Shown here: piece after piece, positions 1 to 7,071 of the stretch
Numbering within the stretch: position 1 is the stretch's first letter
How the letters are laid out: the number at the start of each line of letters is the position of its first letter
Assembly: GCA_007132365.1 (NCBI GenBank)
Contig: SLOS01000314.1
Location: forward strand, 1-17,716
DNA: 17,716 bases
Reading direction: 5' to 3'
Source: Bacteroidales bacterium
Lineage (GTDB): Bacteria; Bacteroidota; Bacteroidia; Bacteroidales; PUMT01
Position numbers and translations under genes: made by a program
Notes under the pieces: generated by a model
Databases searched by the model: none
Told to the model about the DNA's origin: nothing
Seen by the model: the letters and a program-made list of their open reading frames with translations, nothing else

Positions 1-29
1 AAAACACGTACTGGATAAACGTATCTGAT

Positions 30-1469
30 ATGCAGCAAATATTTGAGGCACTTGGATGGTTTTTGAGCCATATTGTTCTGATTATAACCATTTCTATCTT
101 TCTGGCATATATGCTGCTTGCGTTGTTTTCGGCAATTACCCTGCGTATTTACCTGAGAAAAAACAGTTATGTTGACTACAATTCAATAATCCTGGCACCC
201 CTTACTCCGTCAATATCGGTAGTTGCACCGGCATTCAATGAATCAAAATCAATAGTGGAAAATGTCAGGGCGCTGCTTTCACTTTATTATAATAACTTTG
301 AGGTAATTGTCGTCAATGACGGCAGTACTGATGACTCCCTTGAAAAGGTCATTATGGCTTACGATCTGGAAAAAGTAAATTATTTCTTTGACTACAGGAT
401 ACCATGTCAAAGGATCAGGGGGGTATATAAGTCAAAAAACCGCTCATTCCATAACCTTACTTTAATTGATAAAGTCAATGGAGGAAAGGCTGATGCCCTT
501 AATGCAGGTATCAATGTGTCGCGCAATCAGCTTATATGCAGTATAGACGTTGATTCAATCATGGAGCCTGATGCTCTCCTTAAAATGGTAAAACCGTTTC
601 TCGAGGAATCTGACAAGAAGGTAATCGGTACAGGAGGGGTGGTCAGGATAGCTAACTCATGCGATATCCAGGGTGGGCAGATTAAAAAGGTCCATTTGCC
701 AAAGAAATTTCTTGCCAGGGTTCAGGTCCTTGAATATACCCGAGCATTTCTTATGGGCCGTATGGCCTGGGCCAGGCTTGATGGATTGCTGCTCATATCC
801 GGAGCACTTGGAATGTTTGACCGGGAGACAGTTATTAACTGCGGTGGCTACAGCATCCATACAGTAGGTGAAGACATGGAACTGGTTGTCAGAATGAGGA
901 GTTATATGTCCGAAAAAGGAGAGAAATACGAGGTTACCTACATCCCGGACCCATTATGCTGGACAGAGGTTCCTTCCACACTTAAAGTGCTTGGAAGGCA
1001 GAGGAACCGGTGGACCAGGGGGACCGTAGAAACCCTGTTTACACATAAAAATATCTTCTTCCGGCCCAAATATAAAATATTCGGCATGCTTGGTTATCCT
1101 TACTGGTTCTTTTTTGAATGGCTTGCGCCTATAGTTGAGTTTTTTGCACTGTTGTTTTTTATTATTTATGCAATATTCAGTACCCCTAACTGGCCTTTTG
1201 TTATTTTGCTTTTTACGTTTGTCTATACATTTGCTGTTTCCCTGTCTATCTGGGCAATCCTGTTTGAAGAAATGACCTTCCATAAATATGAAAGGAAGAG
1301 GGATGTATTGAAACTTATCGGAACCGCTTTTCTGGAGCCATTTCTCTATCATCCCCTCACCGTAATGTGGGCAATCAAAGGAAACTGGGACTATATTAGA
1401 GGCAAGAAAGGCTGGGGCAAAATGGACCGCGAAGGTTTCAGGGACTCTTCAGATGGTCGACGTAAATAA
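30..1469 (+). CDS. Membrane glycosyltransferase family 2 (processive-type)
   Basis: Probable inner-membrane GT-A glycosyltransferase of the poly-GlcNAc/cellulose-synthase-like type, which adds sugars from a nucleotide-sugar donor on the cytoplasmic side. Seen: an N-terminal membrane segment (about residues 11-39); a GT2 core with the VVAPAFNES strand (64-72); a nucleotide-binding Asp in VVNDGS (D97); the metal-binding DVD (173-175); the catalytic-base-type ED in VGEDME (281-282); and the product-channel QRNRW motif (324-328). Two or three C-terminal membrane spans follow (about 355-412 and 428-450). The Q-x-x-R-W signature is typical of processive synthases, but the polymer cannot be named. 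The reading frame stays open from base 3 to the ATG at 30, so the true start could lie upstream of the window; alternatively a preceding gene ends in another frame (TGA at 25-27). An acyltransferase gene follows after 69 bases. Confidence 0.9.
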   Translation: MQQIFEALGWFLSHIVLIITISIFLAYMLLALFSAITLRIYLRKNSYVDYNSIILAPLTPSISVVAPAFNESKSIVENVRALLSLYYNNFEVIVVNDGSTDDSLEKVIMAYDLEKVNYFFDYRIPCQRIRGVYKSKNRSFHNLTLIDKVNGGKADALNAGINVSRNQLICSIDVDSIMEPDALLKMVKPFLEESDKKVIGTGGVVRIANSCDIQGGQIKKVHLPKKFLARVQVLEYTRAFLMGRMAWARLDGLLLISGALGMFDRETVINCGGYSIHTVGEDMELVVRMRSYMSEKGEKYEVTYIPDPLCWTEVPSTLKVLGRQRNRWTRGTVETLFTHKNIFFRPKYKIFGMLGYPYWFFFEWLAPIVEFFALLFFIIYAIFSTPNWPFVILLFTFVYTFAVSLSIWAILFEEMTFHKYERKRDVLKLIGTAFLEPFLYHPLTVMWAIKGNWDYIRGKKGWGKMDREGFRDSSDGRRK

Positions 1470-1538
1470 CCTTTTTTCGGTATATTCTTAATCGGTTTAA
1501 CCATTTCTTAACGACTTCTTTAACCATCAAAGTAAAAT

Positions 1539-2087
1539 ATGATTCGCAAAATCAGTGAATATATTTTGAAAATCTGGGGCTGGAAAATGGTTGGCAATAT
1601 ACCCGGGGAGAAAAAGTATATTATAATCGTTGCACCGCACACAAGTAACTGGGATTATGTTGTCGGACAATTGTTTTACATCTGCCGCGGGATGAAAGCC
1701 AAAGTAATGATCAAAAAAGAGCTTTTCTATTTCCCCCTTGGAATATTATTAAGATCGCTTGGAGGTATACCGGTGGACAGGCAACGTAAAACCGATATAG
1801 TGGATCAGATGATAAGGCAGTTTGAGATTAACGATTCTTTTGTGCTGACAATTACCCCTGAAGGGACCAGAAAGAAAGTAAGTGAATGGAAAACCGGGTT
1901 TCACAGAATCGCCACCGGTGCAAATGTTCCTGTACTCCTTGGTTTCTTTGACTACAAAAGGAAACTGGTTGGTACTGATGAATTAATATATATGTCCGGC
2001 AACCTGGATGTTGATATGAAAAGGATAAAAAAATTTTACAGTGACAAGAACCCAAAGTATCCTGAAAATTTTTCTACCGGTATTTGA
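1539..2087 (+). CDS. PlsC-like 1-acyl-glycerol-phosphate acyltransferase family protein
   Basis: Member of the lysophospholipid acyltransferase (PlsC/LPLAT) superfamily, which transfers fatty acyl chains to glycerophospholipids or related lipids at the cytoplasmic membrane. Seen: catalytic block I HTSNWD (H34 and D39, the HX4D motif), block II-like GGIPVDR (75-81), block III PEGTR (107-111) and a block IV-like VPVL (130-133). At 182 residues it is shorter than classical PlsC (about 240) and lacks a clear N-terminal membrane span. It resembles the short soluble-looking acyltransferases common in Bacteroidota. The substrate is unknown. It lies 69 bases after the glycosyltransferase gene and 34 bases before the nitrilase gene, so co-transcription is plausible. 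A link to glycolipid or envelope synthesis is only inferred from the neighbour. Confidence 0.87.
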   Translation: MIRKISEYILKIWGWKMVGNIPGEKKYIIIVAPHTSNWDYVVGQLFYICRGMKAKVMIKKELFYFPLGILLRSLGGIPVDRQRKTDIVDQMIRQFEINDSFVLTITPEGTRKKVSEWKTGFHRIATGANVPVLLGFFDYKRKLVGTDELIYMSGNLDVDMKRIKKFYSDKNPKYPENFSTGI

Positions 2088-2121
2088 TTGATCAAACTAA
2101 TTAATATATATCCAATGAATT

Positions 2122-2919
2122 ATGGATGAGAATATTACAGTCACTTTAATACAGAATAATATTATCTGGGAAAAGGTGAGCGATAACCTTAAAATGTATT
2201 CAGATATACTGGATACTATTCCAAATAAAACGGATCTGATCATTTTGCCGGAAATGTTTACTACAGGTTTTTCGATGAATTCCCTGCAATTAGCTGAAAA
2301 ATCCGGGGAAAGAACGATGCAGTGGATGGAAAAGTGGTCGGGAAAAATGGAATGTATCGTCACAGGAAGCATCATTATTTCTGATCAGGATAAATTTTAT
2401 AACCGGTTGATATGGATGAGACCCGACGGTTCATTTTCTTTTTACGACAAACGGCATCTTTTTAGAATGGGGGATGAGCATTTATATTACACACAAGGTA
2501 GGTCGAGGCTAATTACTGAGATTAAGGGTTGGAAAATCTGTCCTCTGATCTGTTATGACCTTCGCTTTCCGGTATGGAGCAAAAACAGGTACTTAAATTT
2601 ACAATGGGATTATGACTTATTGATATATGTTGCAAACTGGCCTGCAGCAAGAAGCAATATTTGGTCTACCCTGCTGTTAGCCAGAGCAATAGAAAATCAG
2701 GCTTTTGTTGCAGGAGTTAACCGTGTTGGTGATGATGGTAATAATATTTTTTATTCCGGCAATTCAATGATTGTTGATTTAACGGGTAATATTGTAGCAA
2801 GTTGCTCGCATGGTAAAACAGAGAGTAAAACCGTCAGGCTCTCCCGCAAAAATCTTAATGAAAACAGAGATAAGCTTAGAGTTGGCCTGGACTGGGACCT
2901 GTTCAATATTAAAGTATAA
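2122..2919 (+). CDS. Nitrilase-superfamily amidohydrolase, omega-amidase (YafV/Nit2) type
   Basis: Carbon-nitrogen hydrolase, most likely an omega-amidase that deaminates alpha-ketoglutaramate or alpha-ketosuccinamate, the transamination products of glutamine and asparagine. Seen: the complete Glu-Lys-Cys triad, E44 in LPEMF, K110 in YDKRHLF and C144 in PLICYDLRFP, plus the typical LLxARAIENQ (185-193) and GVNRVG (198-203) segments. The length of 265 residues is normal for YafV-like proteins, and the FYDKRHLF context fits this branch rather than aliphatic nitrilases. No signal peptide, so it is cytoplasmic. The ATG at 2122 lies 34 bases after the acyltransferase stop. Its stop codon lies in a hairpin shared with the convergent ndk gene. 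Substrate assignment comes from family knowledge only. Confidence 0.9.
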   Translation: MDENITVTLIQNNIIWEKVSDNLKMYSDILDTIPNKTDLIILPEMFTTGFSMNSLQLAEKSGERTMQWMEKWSGKMECIVTGSIIISDQDKFYNRLIWMRPDGSFSFYDKRHLFRMGDEHLYYTQGRSRLITEIKGWKICPLICYDLRFPVWSKNRYLNLQWDYDLLIYVANWPAARSNIWSTLLLARAIENQAFVAGVNRVGDDGNNIFYSGNSMIVDLTGNIVASCSHGKTESKTVRLSRKNLNENRDKLRVGLDWDLFNIKV

Positions 2920-2942
2920 GAATTGGGATAATACTTAATATT
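2905..2942. terminator. AT-rich hairpin between convergent nitrilase and ndk genes
   Basis: Bases 2905-2917 pair with 2931-2942: a 12-bp stem with a single bulged A and a 13-base loop. The stem contains the TAA stop of the nitrilase gene (2917-2919) at its loop edge and the antisense TAA of ndk (2935-2937) in its right arm. Only a short T run follows on either strand, so it is at best a weak bidirectional terminator. The fold is seen directly; the function is inferred from its position. Confidence 0.42.
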
Positions 2943-3354
2943 TCTCCGTTTCAGCAAAGAAAAAGGCACACTCCCTGATTGCATTCTGATCGCCGTCTGA
3001 AGCATGAACAGCATTTTCCCTCATTGATAATCCGAAAAGTTTCCTTACTGTGCCGTGATCTGCAACAGCAGGATCAGTATTACCTATGAGCCGGCGTAAC
3101 CCGGCTACAGCATTTTCCTTTTCAAGAATGGCAACGACAATGGGACCTGATGACATCATTTCAACCAGCGGATCATAAAAAACCTTCCCCTTGTGCTCAA
3201 GGTAAAAAAGTTCTGTCTGCCTCCTGGTCAATCTTGTCATTTTCAGTGCGGCAATCCGGAATCCGGCCTTACTGAGCATAGAAAGTATTGCTCCTGTATT
3301 ATTGTCCCTGACCGCATGCGGTTTAATAATAGTTAACGAGAGTTTACCTGCCAT
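2935..3354 (-). CDS. ndk: Nucleoside diphosphate kinase
   Basis: Transfers the gamma-phosphate of ATP to nucleoside diphosphates through a phosphohistidine, balancing cytoplasmic NTP and dNTP pools. Seen: the N-terminal nucleotide-binding strand with K11 (TIIKP), the central SGPIVVAILE segment (69-78) and the active-site motif NAVHASD (114-120) with catalytic H117. Length 139 residues, normal for bacterial Ndk. Two small departures: the residue after the catalytic His is Ala where NAVHGSD is usual, and KPHAV stands where KPDAV or KPDGV is usual. The gene is transcribed opposite to its neighbours, converging on the nitrilase gene (15-base gap) and diverging from the nrnA-like gene (101-base gap). 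Ndk near an nrnA-gldI pair is, to my knowledge, a recurring Bacteroidota arrangement. Confidence 0.96.
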   Translation of the reverse strand: MAGKLSLTIIKPHAVRDNNTGAILSMLSKAGFRIAALKMTRLTRRQTELFYLEHKGKVFYDPLVEMMSSGPIVVAILEKENAVAGLRRLIGNTDPAVADHGTVRKLFGLSMRENAVHASDGDQNAIRECAFFFAETEKY

Positions 3355-3455
3355 TGAAATTTATTTTGCAACAACTGAATAAGAATATATAATTGAATAT
3401 GCACCATAAAATACACTTGTCATCCGGCTCTATCGGGTTATAAGTTATCTTTTAT

Positions 3456-4562
3456 GTGAAACTCATATTCATGGGAGATTCATTTAAAAAATGTATTTTC
3501 GCATGTGCATCAGATGATATTACGAACCCGGTTAAAAGTAATAAAATTTTGGATACGGTCAAGTTGAAAATTAACCAGGTGATAAAACAGCGCCTTTCTG
3601 ATTCAGAAAAAATTGTACTGGTCAGTCATGTTAATCCTGACGGAGATGCAGTAGGGTCTGCCCTGGCCCTGCATCACTATCTGAAAAACTCCGGAAAAAC
3701 CAGTCATGTTATTATGCCAAATAATTACCCTGATTTTCTGAAATGGCTCCCGGGCAGTAAGGAAGTAATAATCTTAACCAGGAATGAATCTGAAGCACAA
3801 TATGTCTTATCCAATGCTGATTTTATTTTTCTTCTCGACTTTAACAATCCCGACAGGGCAGGCAAAGTAAAAGATATCATCAATGGCGGACAGGCATTTA
3901 AAGTTATGATAGACCATCATCCCAATCCATCAGAATTTGCTGACATAGCTTATTGTGATATCCTGTCAAGTTCTACCGCCGAACTGGTTTTCAGGTTTAT
4001 TGAAATGGCGGGAAATCCTGAACTGGTGGATAATACAGTAGCTACATGCCTTTATACGGGAATTATGTCTGATACAGGATCTTTTAGTTATAATTCATCA
4101 CAACCTGAAACTTACCGGGTTTTATCAGAACTGCTAAAAAGAGGAATTGATAAGGACCATATCTATTCAATGGTATATGATAACTTCTCTGAAAACAGAT
4201 TAAAACTACTTGGCTATTGCCTTGACAGAAAAATGGTTGTTTTGCCGGAATACAAAACAGCATACATAAGCCTCACTATAAAAGAAAAAAAACAATATAA
4301 CTATATAAGGGGAGACGCCGAAGGTTTTGTCAACTATCCCTTGTCTATTAAAGGCATTGATTTCGTTGCATTTTTTATGGAAAATGATGACCATGTCAAA
4401 TTATCATTCCGCTCAAAAGGAAAATTTGACACAAATGATTTTGCCGTTAAAAATTTTAATGGAGGCGGACATATCAATGCTTCCGGAGGAGAGTCAAAAC
4501 TGAACCTTGAGGATACAATAAATAAATTTGTTTCGCTGTTACCTCATATACGCGTGGATTGA
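3456..4562 (+). CDS. nrnA: DHH/DHHA1 phosphoesterase, NrnA-like nano-RNase/pAp phosphatase
   Basis: Probable NrnA-type enzyme, which degrades 2-5-mer RNA or pAp and related dinucleotides in the cytoplasm. Seen: DHH-domain motifs HVNPDGD (58-64), DFNNPD (128-133), the signature DHHP (153-156) and the SDTGSF motif (205-210); then a DHHA1 domain ending in the substrate-binding GGGHINASGG (336-345). The longest frame starts with GTG at 3456 and gives about 50 residues before the first motif, roughly 25-30 more than usual for NrnA. An ATG at 3471 or a TTG at 3549 (just before DTVKLKIN) are alternatives, and the true start is unresolved. It diverges from ndk and is 21 bases upstream of the gldI-like gene, suggesting they are co-transcribed. 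Confidence 0.9.
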   Translation: MKLIFMGDSFKKCIFACASDDITNPVKSNKILDTVKLKINQVIKQRLSDSEKIVLVSHVNPDGDAVGSALALHHYLKNSGKTSHVIMPNNYPDFLKWLPGSKEVIILTRNESEAQYVLSNADFIFLLDFNNPDRAGKVKDIINGGQAFKVMIDHHPNPSEFADIAYCDILSSSTAELVFRFIEMAGNPELVDNTVATCLYTGIMSDTGSFSYNSSQPETYRVLSELLKRGIDKDHIYSMVYDNFSENRLKLLGYCLDRKMVVLPEYKTAYISLTIKEKKQYNYIRGDAEGFVNYPLSIKGIDFVAFFMENDDHVKLSFRSKGKFDTNDFAVKNFNGGGHINASGGESKLNLEDTINKFVSLLPHIRVD

Positions 4563-4583
4563 TAATCAATAATTTTCATAATT

Positions 4584-5126
4584 TTGAAAGCCAAGTTAAA
4601 CCCGTCATATCTTATACTCCTGGTAATCTTAACCCTCGGGATTTACTCATGTAAGGGAAAAGAGGCAGGTGAACACAGTGTTGAATCTGGTGTCAGCAAA
4701 GAGGACCTGGTCAGGGCAAACCAGTTTCTTGCCGGGAAGGATATGGAGCTTATAAAAGCATATGTAAATCGCCGAAACTGGGAAATGGAATATACCGGTA
4801 CCGGACTTGGATATCAGATATATGAATATGGAACCGGAGATAAAGTAGAAAGGGGAAGGACCGTTACAATTGAGTATACCGTCAGCCTGCTTGACGGCAG
4901 GGTTTGTTACAGTTCAGAAGAAGACGGCCCCAAAACTTTCAGGGTTGGTCAGGGAGGGGTGGAGGCCGGGCTTGAAGAAGGCATACAGATGCTAAGGGAA
5001 GGTGATAAGGCAAGGTTTATTCTTCCCCCTTTTCTGGCTCATGGACTTATAGGAGATCAGAACAGAATCCCGTCACGGGCAGTGTTGATATATGAGGTTG
5101 AAGTGGTGAAAACCTCATCAAGGTAA
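4584..5126 (+). CDS. gldI: GldI-like FKBP-type peptidyl-prolyl isomerase lipoprotein
   Basis: Predicted lipoprotein with one FKBP domain, resembling GldI, a gliding-motility-associated prolyl isomerase of Flavobacterium. Seen: a start at TTG 4584 giving K2/K4, a hydrophobic stretch (9-20) and a lipobox IYSC with Cys23; then a helical linker (about 38-65) and an FKBP fold (about 74-176) ending GDQNRI...LIYEVEV, a GldI-like C-terminus. Several FKBP active-site positions differ from the canonical ones: FDSS is CYSS (108-111), the V-I-P-G loop is VEAGL (126-130), and AYG is AHG (152-154), so catalysis may be weak. No ATG fits; TTG supplies the positively charged N-region. It sits 21 bases after nrnA and overlaps the next gene by one base (TAATG). 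Calling it gldI rests on family resemblance; gliding itself is not shown. Confidence 0.8.
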   Translation: MKAKLNPSYLILLVILTLGIYSCKGKEAGEHSVESGVSKEDLVRANQFLAGKDMELIKAYVNRRNWEMEYTGTGLGYQIYEYGTGDKVERGRTVTIEYTVSLLDGRVCYSSEEDGPKTFRVGQGGVEAGLEEGIQMLREGDKARFILPPFLAHGLIGDQNRIPSRAVLIYEVEVVKTSSR

Positions 5127-6040
5127 TGAATTTCATTTTTTTTAGGATGCCAGCAAAAATCGACAGGCACAGAAATTGGTTATTGCTTCTTTTACCCGGT
5201 CTGTTGCTGGTCGAGATTACAGGCTGCAGGTTTTCGGATGAATATCCCGGTTTCACAAAAACCAGTTCGGGTGTATATTACAGGCTCAATATTCTTGGCC
5301 AGGGAGAGCTTAATCCTGTACCGGGTGATTATATAACAGTTGATCTGCGATACAGCACCACTGATGATTCTGTATTCTTCGAAGCAAGAAGAAAATTCCA
5401 GCTCGAACAGCCCTCTTTTAAGGGATCGGTTGAAGAGTGCTTTACCATGATGAGAATTGGTGATGAAGCTGAATTTATTGTTAATGCACATGATTTTTTC
5501 GATAAAACCCTTGATGTCAAAATACCCCGGTTTTTAGAAGGATCAGATCGCTTTAAGATTTCGGTCAAGATGCTTGATATCCAAACCAGCCAGTCATTCA
5601 TGATTGAAAAACAGGCCTTTCTGAGCTGGATTGAAGGCTTTGACGAATATGAAAGATTCAGACTTGAAAATTTTATCAGGCAGGAAAAAATAGAAGCTGA
5701 ACCGGATGGATATGGACTCTATTTTATTAATATAAAGGAGGGTGCAGGAAAAAAGGTAGAGCCCGGCGATACCGTTGATATTCATTATGAGGGAAGATTT
5801 CTGGATGGTAAATTCTTTGATTCAACCAGAAAAAGAGATGAGGTTTTTCAATTTGTTTATGGTCACGAATTACAGCTCATACAGGGACTTGAGAAAGCAG
5901 TAGGCTTAATGCGGGAGGGAGGTAAGGCTCTTGTCATTATACCGTCCGATCTTGCATTTGGCAGTCATGGTTCATCTACCGGTATAATCCCTCCATACAC
6001 ATCTATGGTCTATGAGGTGGAGATTTTATCTGTCAGATAA
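5126..6040 (+). CDS. Two-domain FKBP-type prolyl isomerase lipoprotein (first domain degenerate)
   Basis: Predicted envelope lipoprotein with two tandem FKBP modules. The longest frame begins at ATG 5126, overlapping the gldI-like stop by one base. An in-frame ATG at 5147 gives a cleaner signal peptide (basic KIDRHR, hydrophobic core, ITGC) and may be the real start. Lipid-anchor Cys34 is numbered from 5126. Module 1 (about 46-152) keeps the SSGVYYR entry strand but lacks FDSS and AYG motifs and the I-P-P loop, so it is probably a non-catalytic FKBP-like domain. A helical linker (about 157-190) precedes module 2 (about 194-303). Module 2 looks competent: FFDST (230-234), LIQGLEKAVGLM (251-262), IIPSDLAFG (271-279) and GIIPPYTSMVYEVEIL (286-301). 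Likely acts in protein folding in the periplasm or at the outer membrane; clients unknown. Confidence 0.88.
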   Translation: MNFIFFRMPAKIDRHRNWLLLLLPGLLLVEITGCRFSDEYPGFTKTSSGVYYRLNILGQGELNPVPGDYITVDLRYSTTDDSVFFEARRKFQLEQPSFKGSVEECFTMMRIGDEAEFIVNAHDFFDKTLDVKIPRFLEGSDRFKISVKMLDIQTSQSFMIEKQAFLSWIEGFDEYERFRLENFIRQEKIEAEPDGYGLYFINIKEGAGKKVEPGDTVDIHYEGRFLDGKFFDSTRKRDEVFQFVYGHELQLIQGLEKAVGLMREGGKALVIIPSDLAFGSHGSSTGIIPPYTSMVYEVEILSVR

Positions 6041-6117
6041 CAATTAACTTAGTAATTAACCGTTTTATGTTTTACCCCGATGATGTGGATTCTTGAATTA
6101 ACCCAAATAATGAAAAT

Positions 6118-7035
6118 ATGCAAAAAACAAAATCTTTAACTACAGCAGTTATTATCATGTTCCTTGGTATGATTCTTTTCAGTACCTGTAAAAAGGAAGA
6201 TAGAAGGATAGAGGATGAGCAGCAAAAACTACTACAATATCTTGAACAAAAAGGCTACACAAATATTGAGCCAACCAGCAGCGGCTTGTATTATGTTGTT
6301 TTGGAAGAGGGGGAAGGAGCCAGTCCCGTGAGATCGGACTTTATTAATATTGAGTTCGATGGATCCCTTATTGACGGTACTGTGTTTCAAACATCCAACT
6401 ATGAACTGGCTGTATCAAGCGGAATTAGCCGTGAGGACAAATTATACGGTCCTGCAAAGTTCCTCCTGGATAATCTGGGGATTCAGGGACTGAGAGAAGG
6501 CATAATGCTAATGAAAGAAGGGGGCATATCCAGAATTATTATACCCTCAAACCTGGCCTTCGGCTCAATTGATTACGGCATAATACCTCCCTACTCAACT
6601 CTTATATATGATGTTGAACTACTGGATGTCATAAGTGACCCTGTTGAACATGAACAGAATTTACTCGATCAATACATCGAAGATAATGACATAACTGTTT
6701 CACCAACTGAGTCCGGACTCTATTACATAGAAACAGAGACAGGTACCGGCGATCTTCCGGAAATTAATGCCAGTGTCACGCTCCACTATAAGGGATATCT
6801 TCTTGACGGAAGACTTTTTAGTGAAACTACCAGTGGTAACCCTTTTAGTTTAAGCATGTCTGCAACCAACATTATTCCCGGGTTTTTAGAAGGAGTTGAA
6901 AAAATGAGGAAAGATGGAAAAGCAAGGTTTATAATTCCATGGGATATCGGATATGGTGCAGATGGTTCGAGTGAAGGCATGATTCCGCCTTACTCCACAC
7001 TTGTTTTTGAAGTGGAAATAATAAGTATTCAATAA
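6118..7035 (+). CDS. Two-domain FKBP-type prolyl isomerase lipoprotein
   Basis: Predicted lipoprotein with signal sequence and lipobox FSTC (Cys24), followed by the charged KKED. Two FKBP modules, each preceded by a short helix ending in a Y-L or Y-I motif: helix 32-45 and module 1 (about 54-171); helix 178-190 and module 2 (about 196-305). Module 1 shows IPSNLAFG (142-149) and GIIPPYSTLIYDVELL (154-169), but FDSS is FQTS (90-93). Module 2 shows NIIPGFLEGVEKM (251-263), IPWDIGYG (273-280) and MIPPYSTLVFEVEI (288-301), but FDSS is FSET (234-237). The Asp usually contacting ligand is therefore missing in both. Closely similar in layout and linker (V-I-S/T-D-P) to the next gene, indicating tandem duplication. 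It lies 77 bases after the previous gene. Confidence 0.9.
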   Translation: MQKTKSLTTAVIIMFLGMILFSTCKKEDRRIEDEQQKLLQYLEQKGYTNIEPTSSGLYYVVLEEGEGASPVRSDFINIEFDGSLIDGTVFQTSNYELAVSSGISREDKLYGPAKFLLDNLGIQGLREGIMLMKEGGISRIIIPSNLAFGSIDYGIIPPYSTLIYDVELLDVISDPVEHEQNLLDQYIEDNDITVSPTESGLYYIETETGTGDLPEINASVTLHYKGYLLDGRLFSETTSGNPFSLSMSATNIIPGFLEGVEKMRKDGKARFIIPWDIGYGADGSSEGMIPPYSTLVFEVEIISIQ

Positions 7036-7071
7036 ATAAAATCAATAATCAAGCTGAATTCAATTAACCGT

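Noticed and set aside
4579..4586. TAATTTTG matches the Bacteroidota -7 promoter element just before the gldI-like gene
   Set aside because: It overlaps the TTG start codon itself, and no TTTG lies at the right distance upstream. A start of transcription there would remove the signal peptide start. Likely chance in AT-rich sequence.
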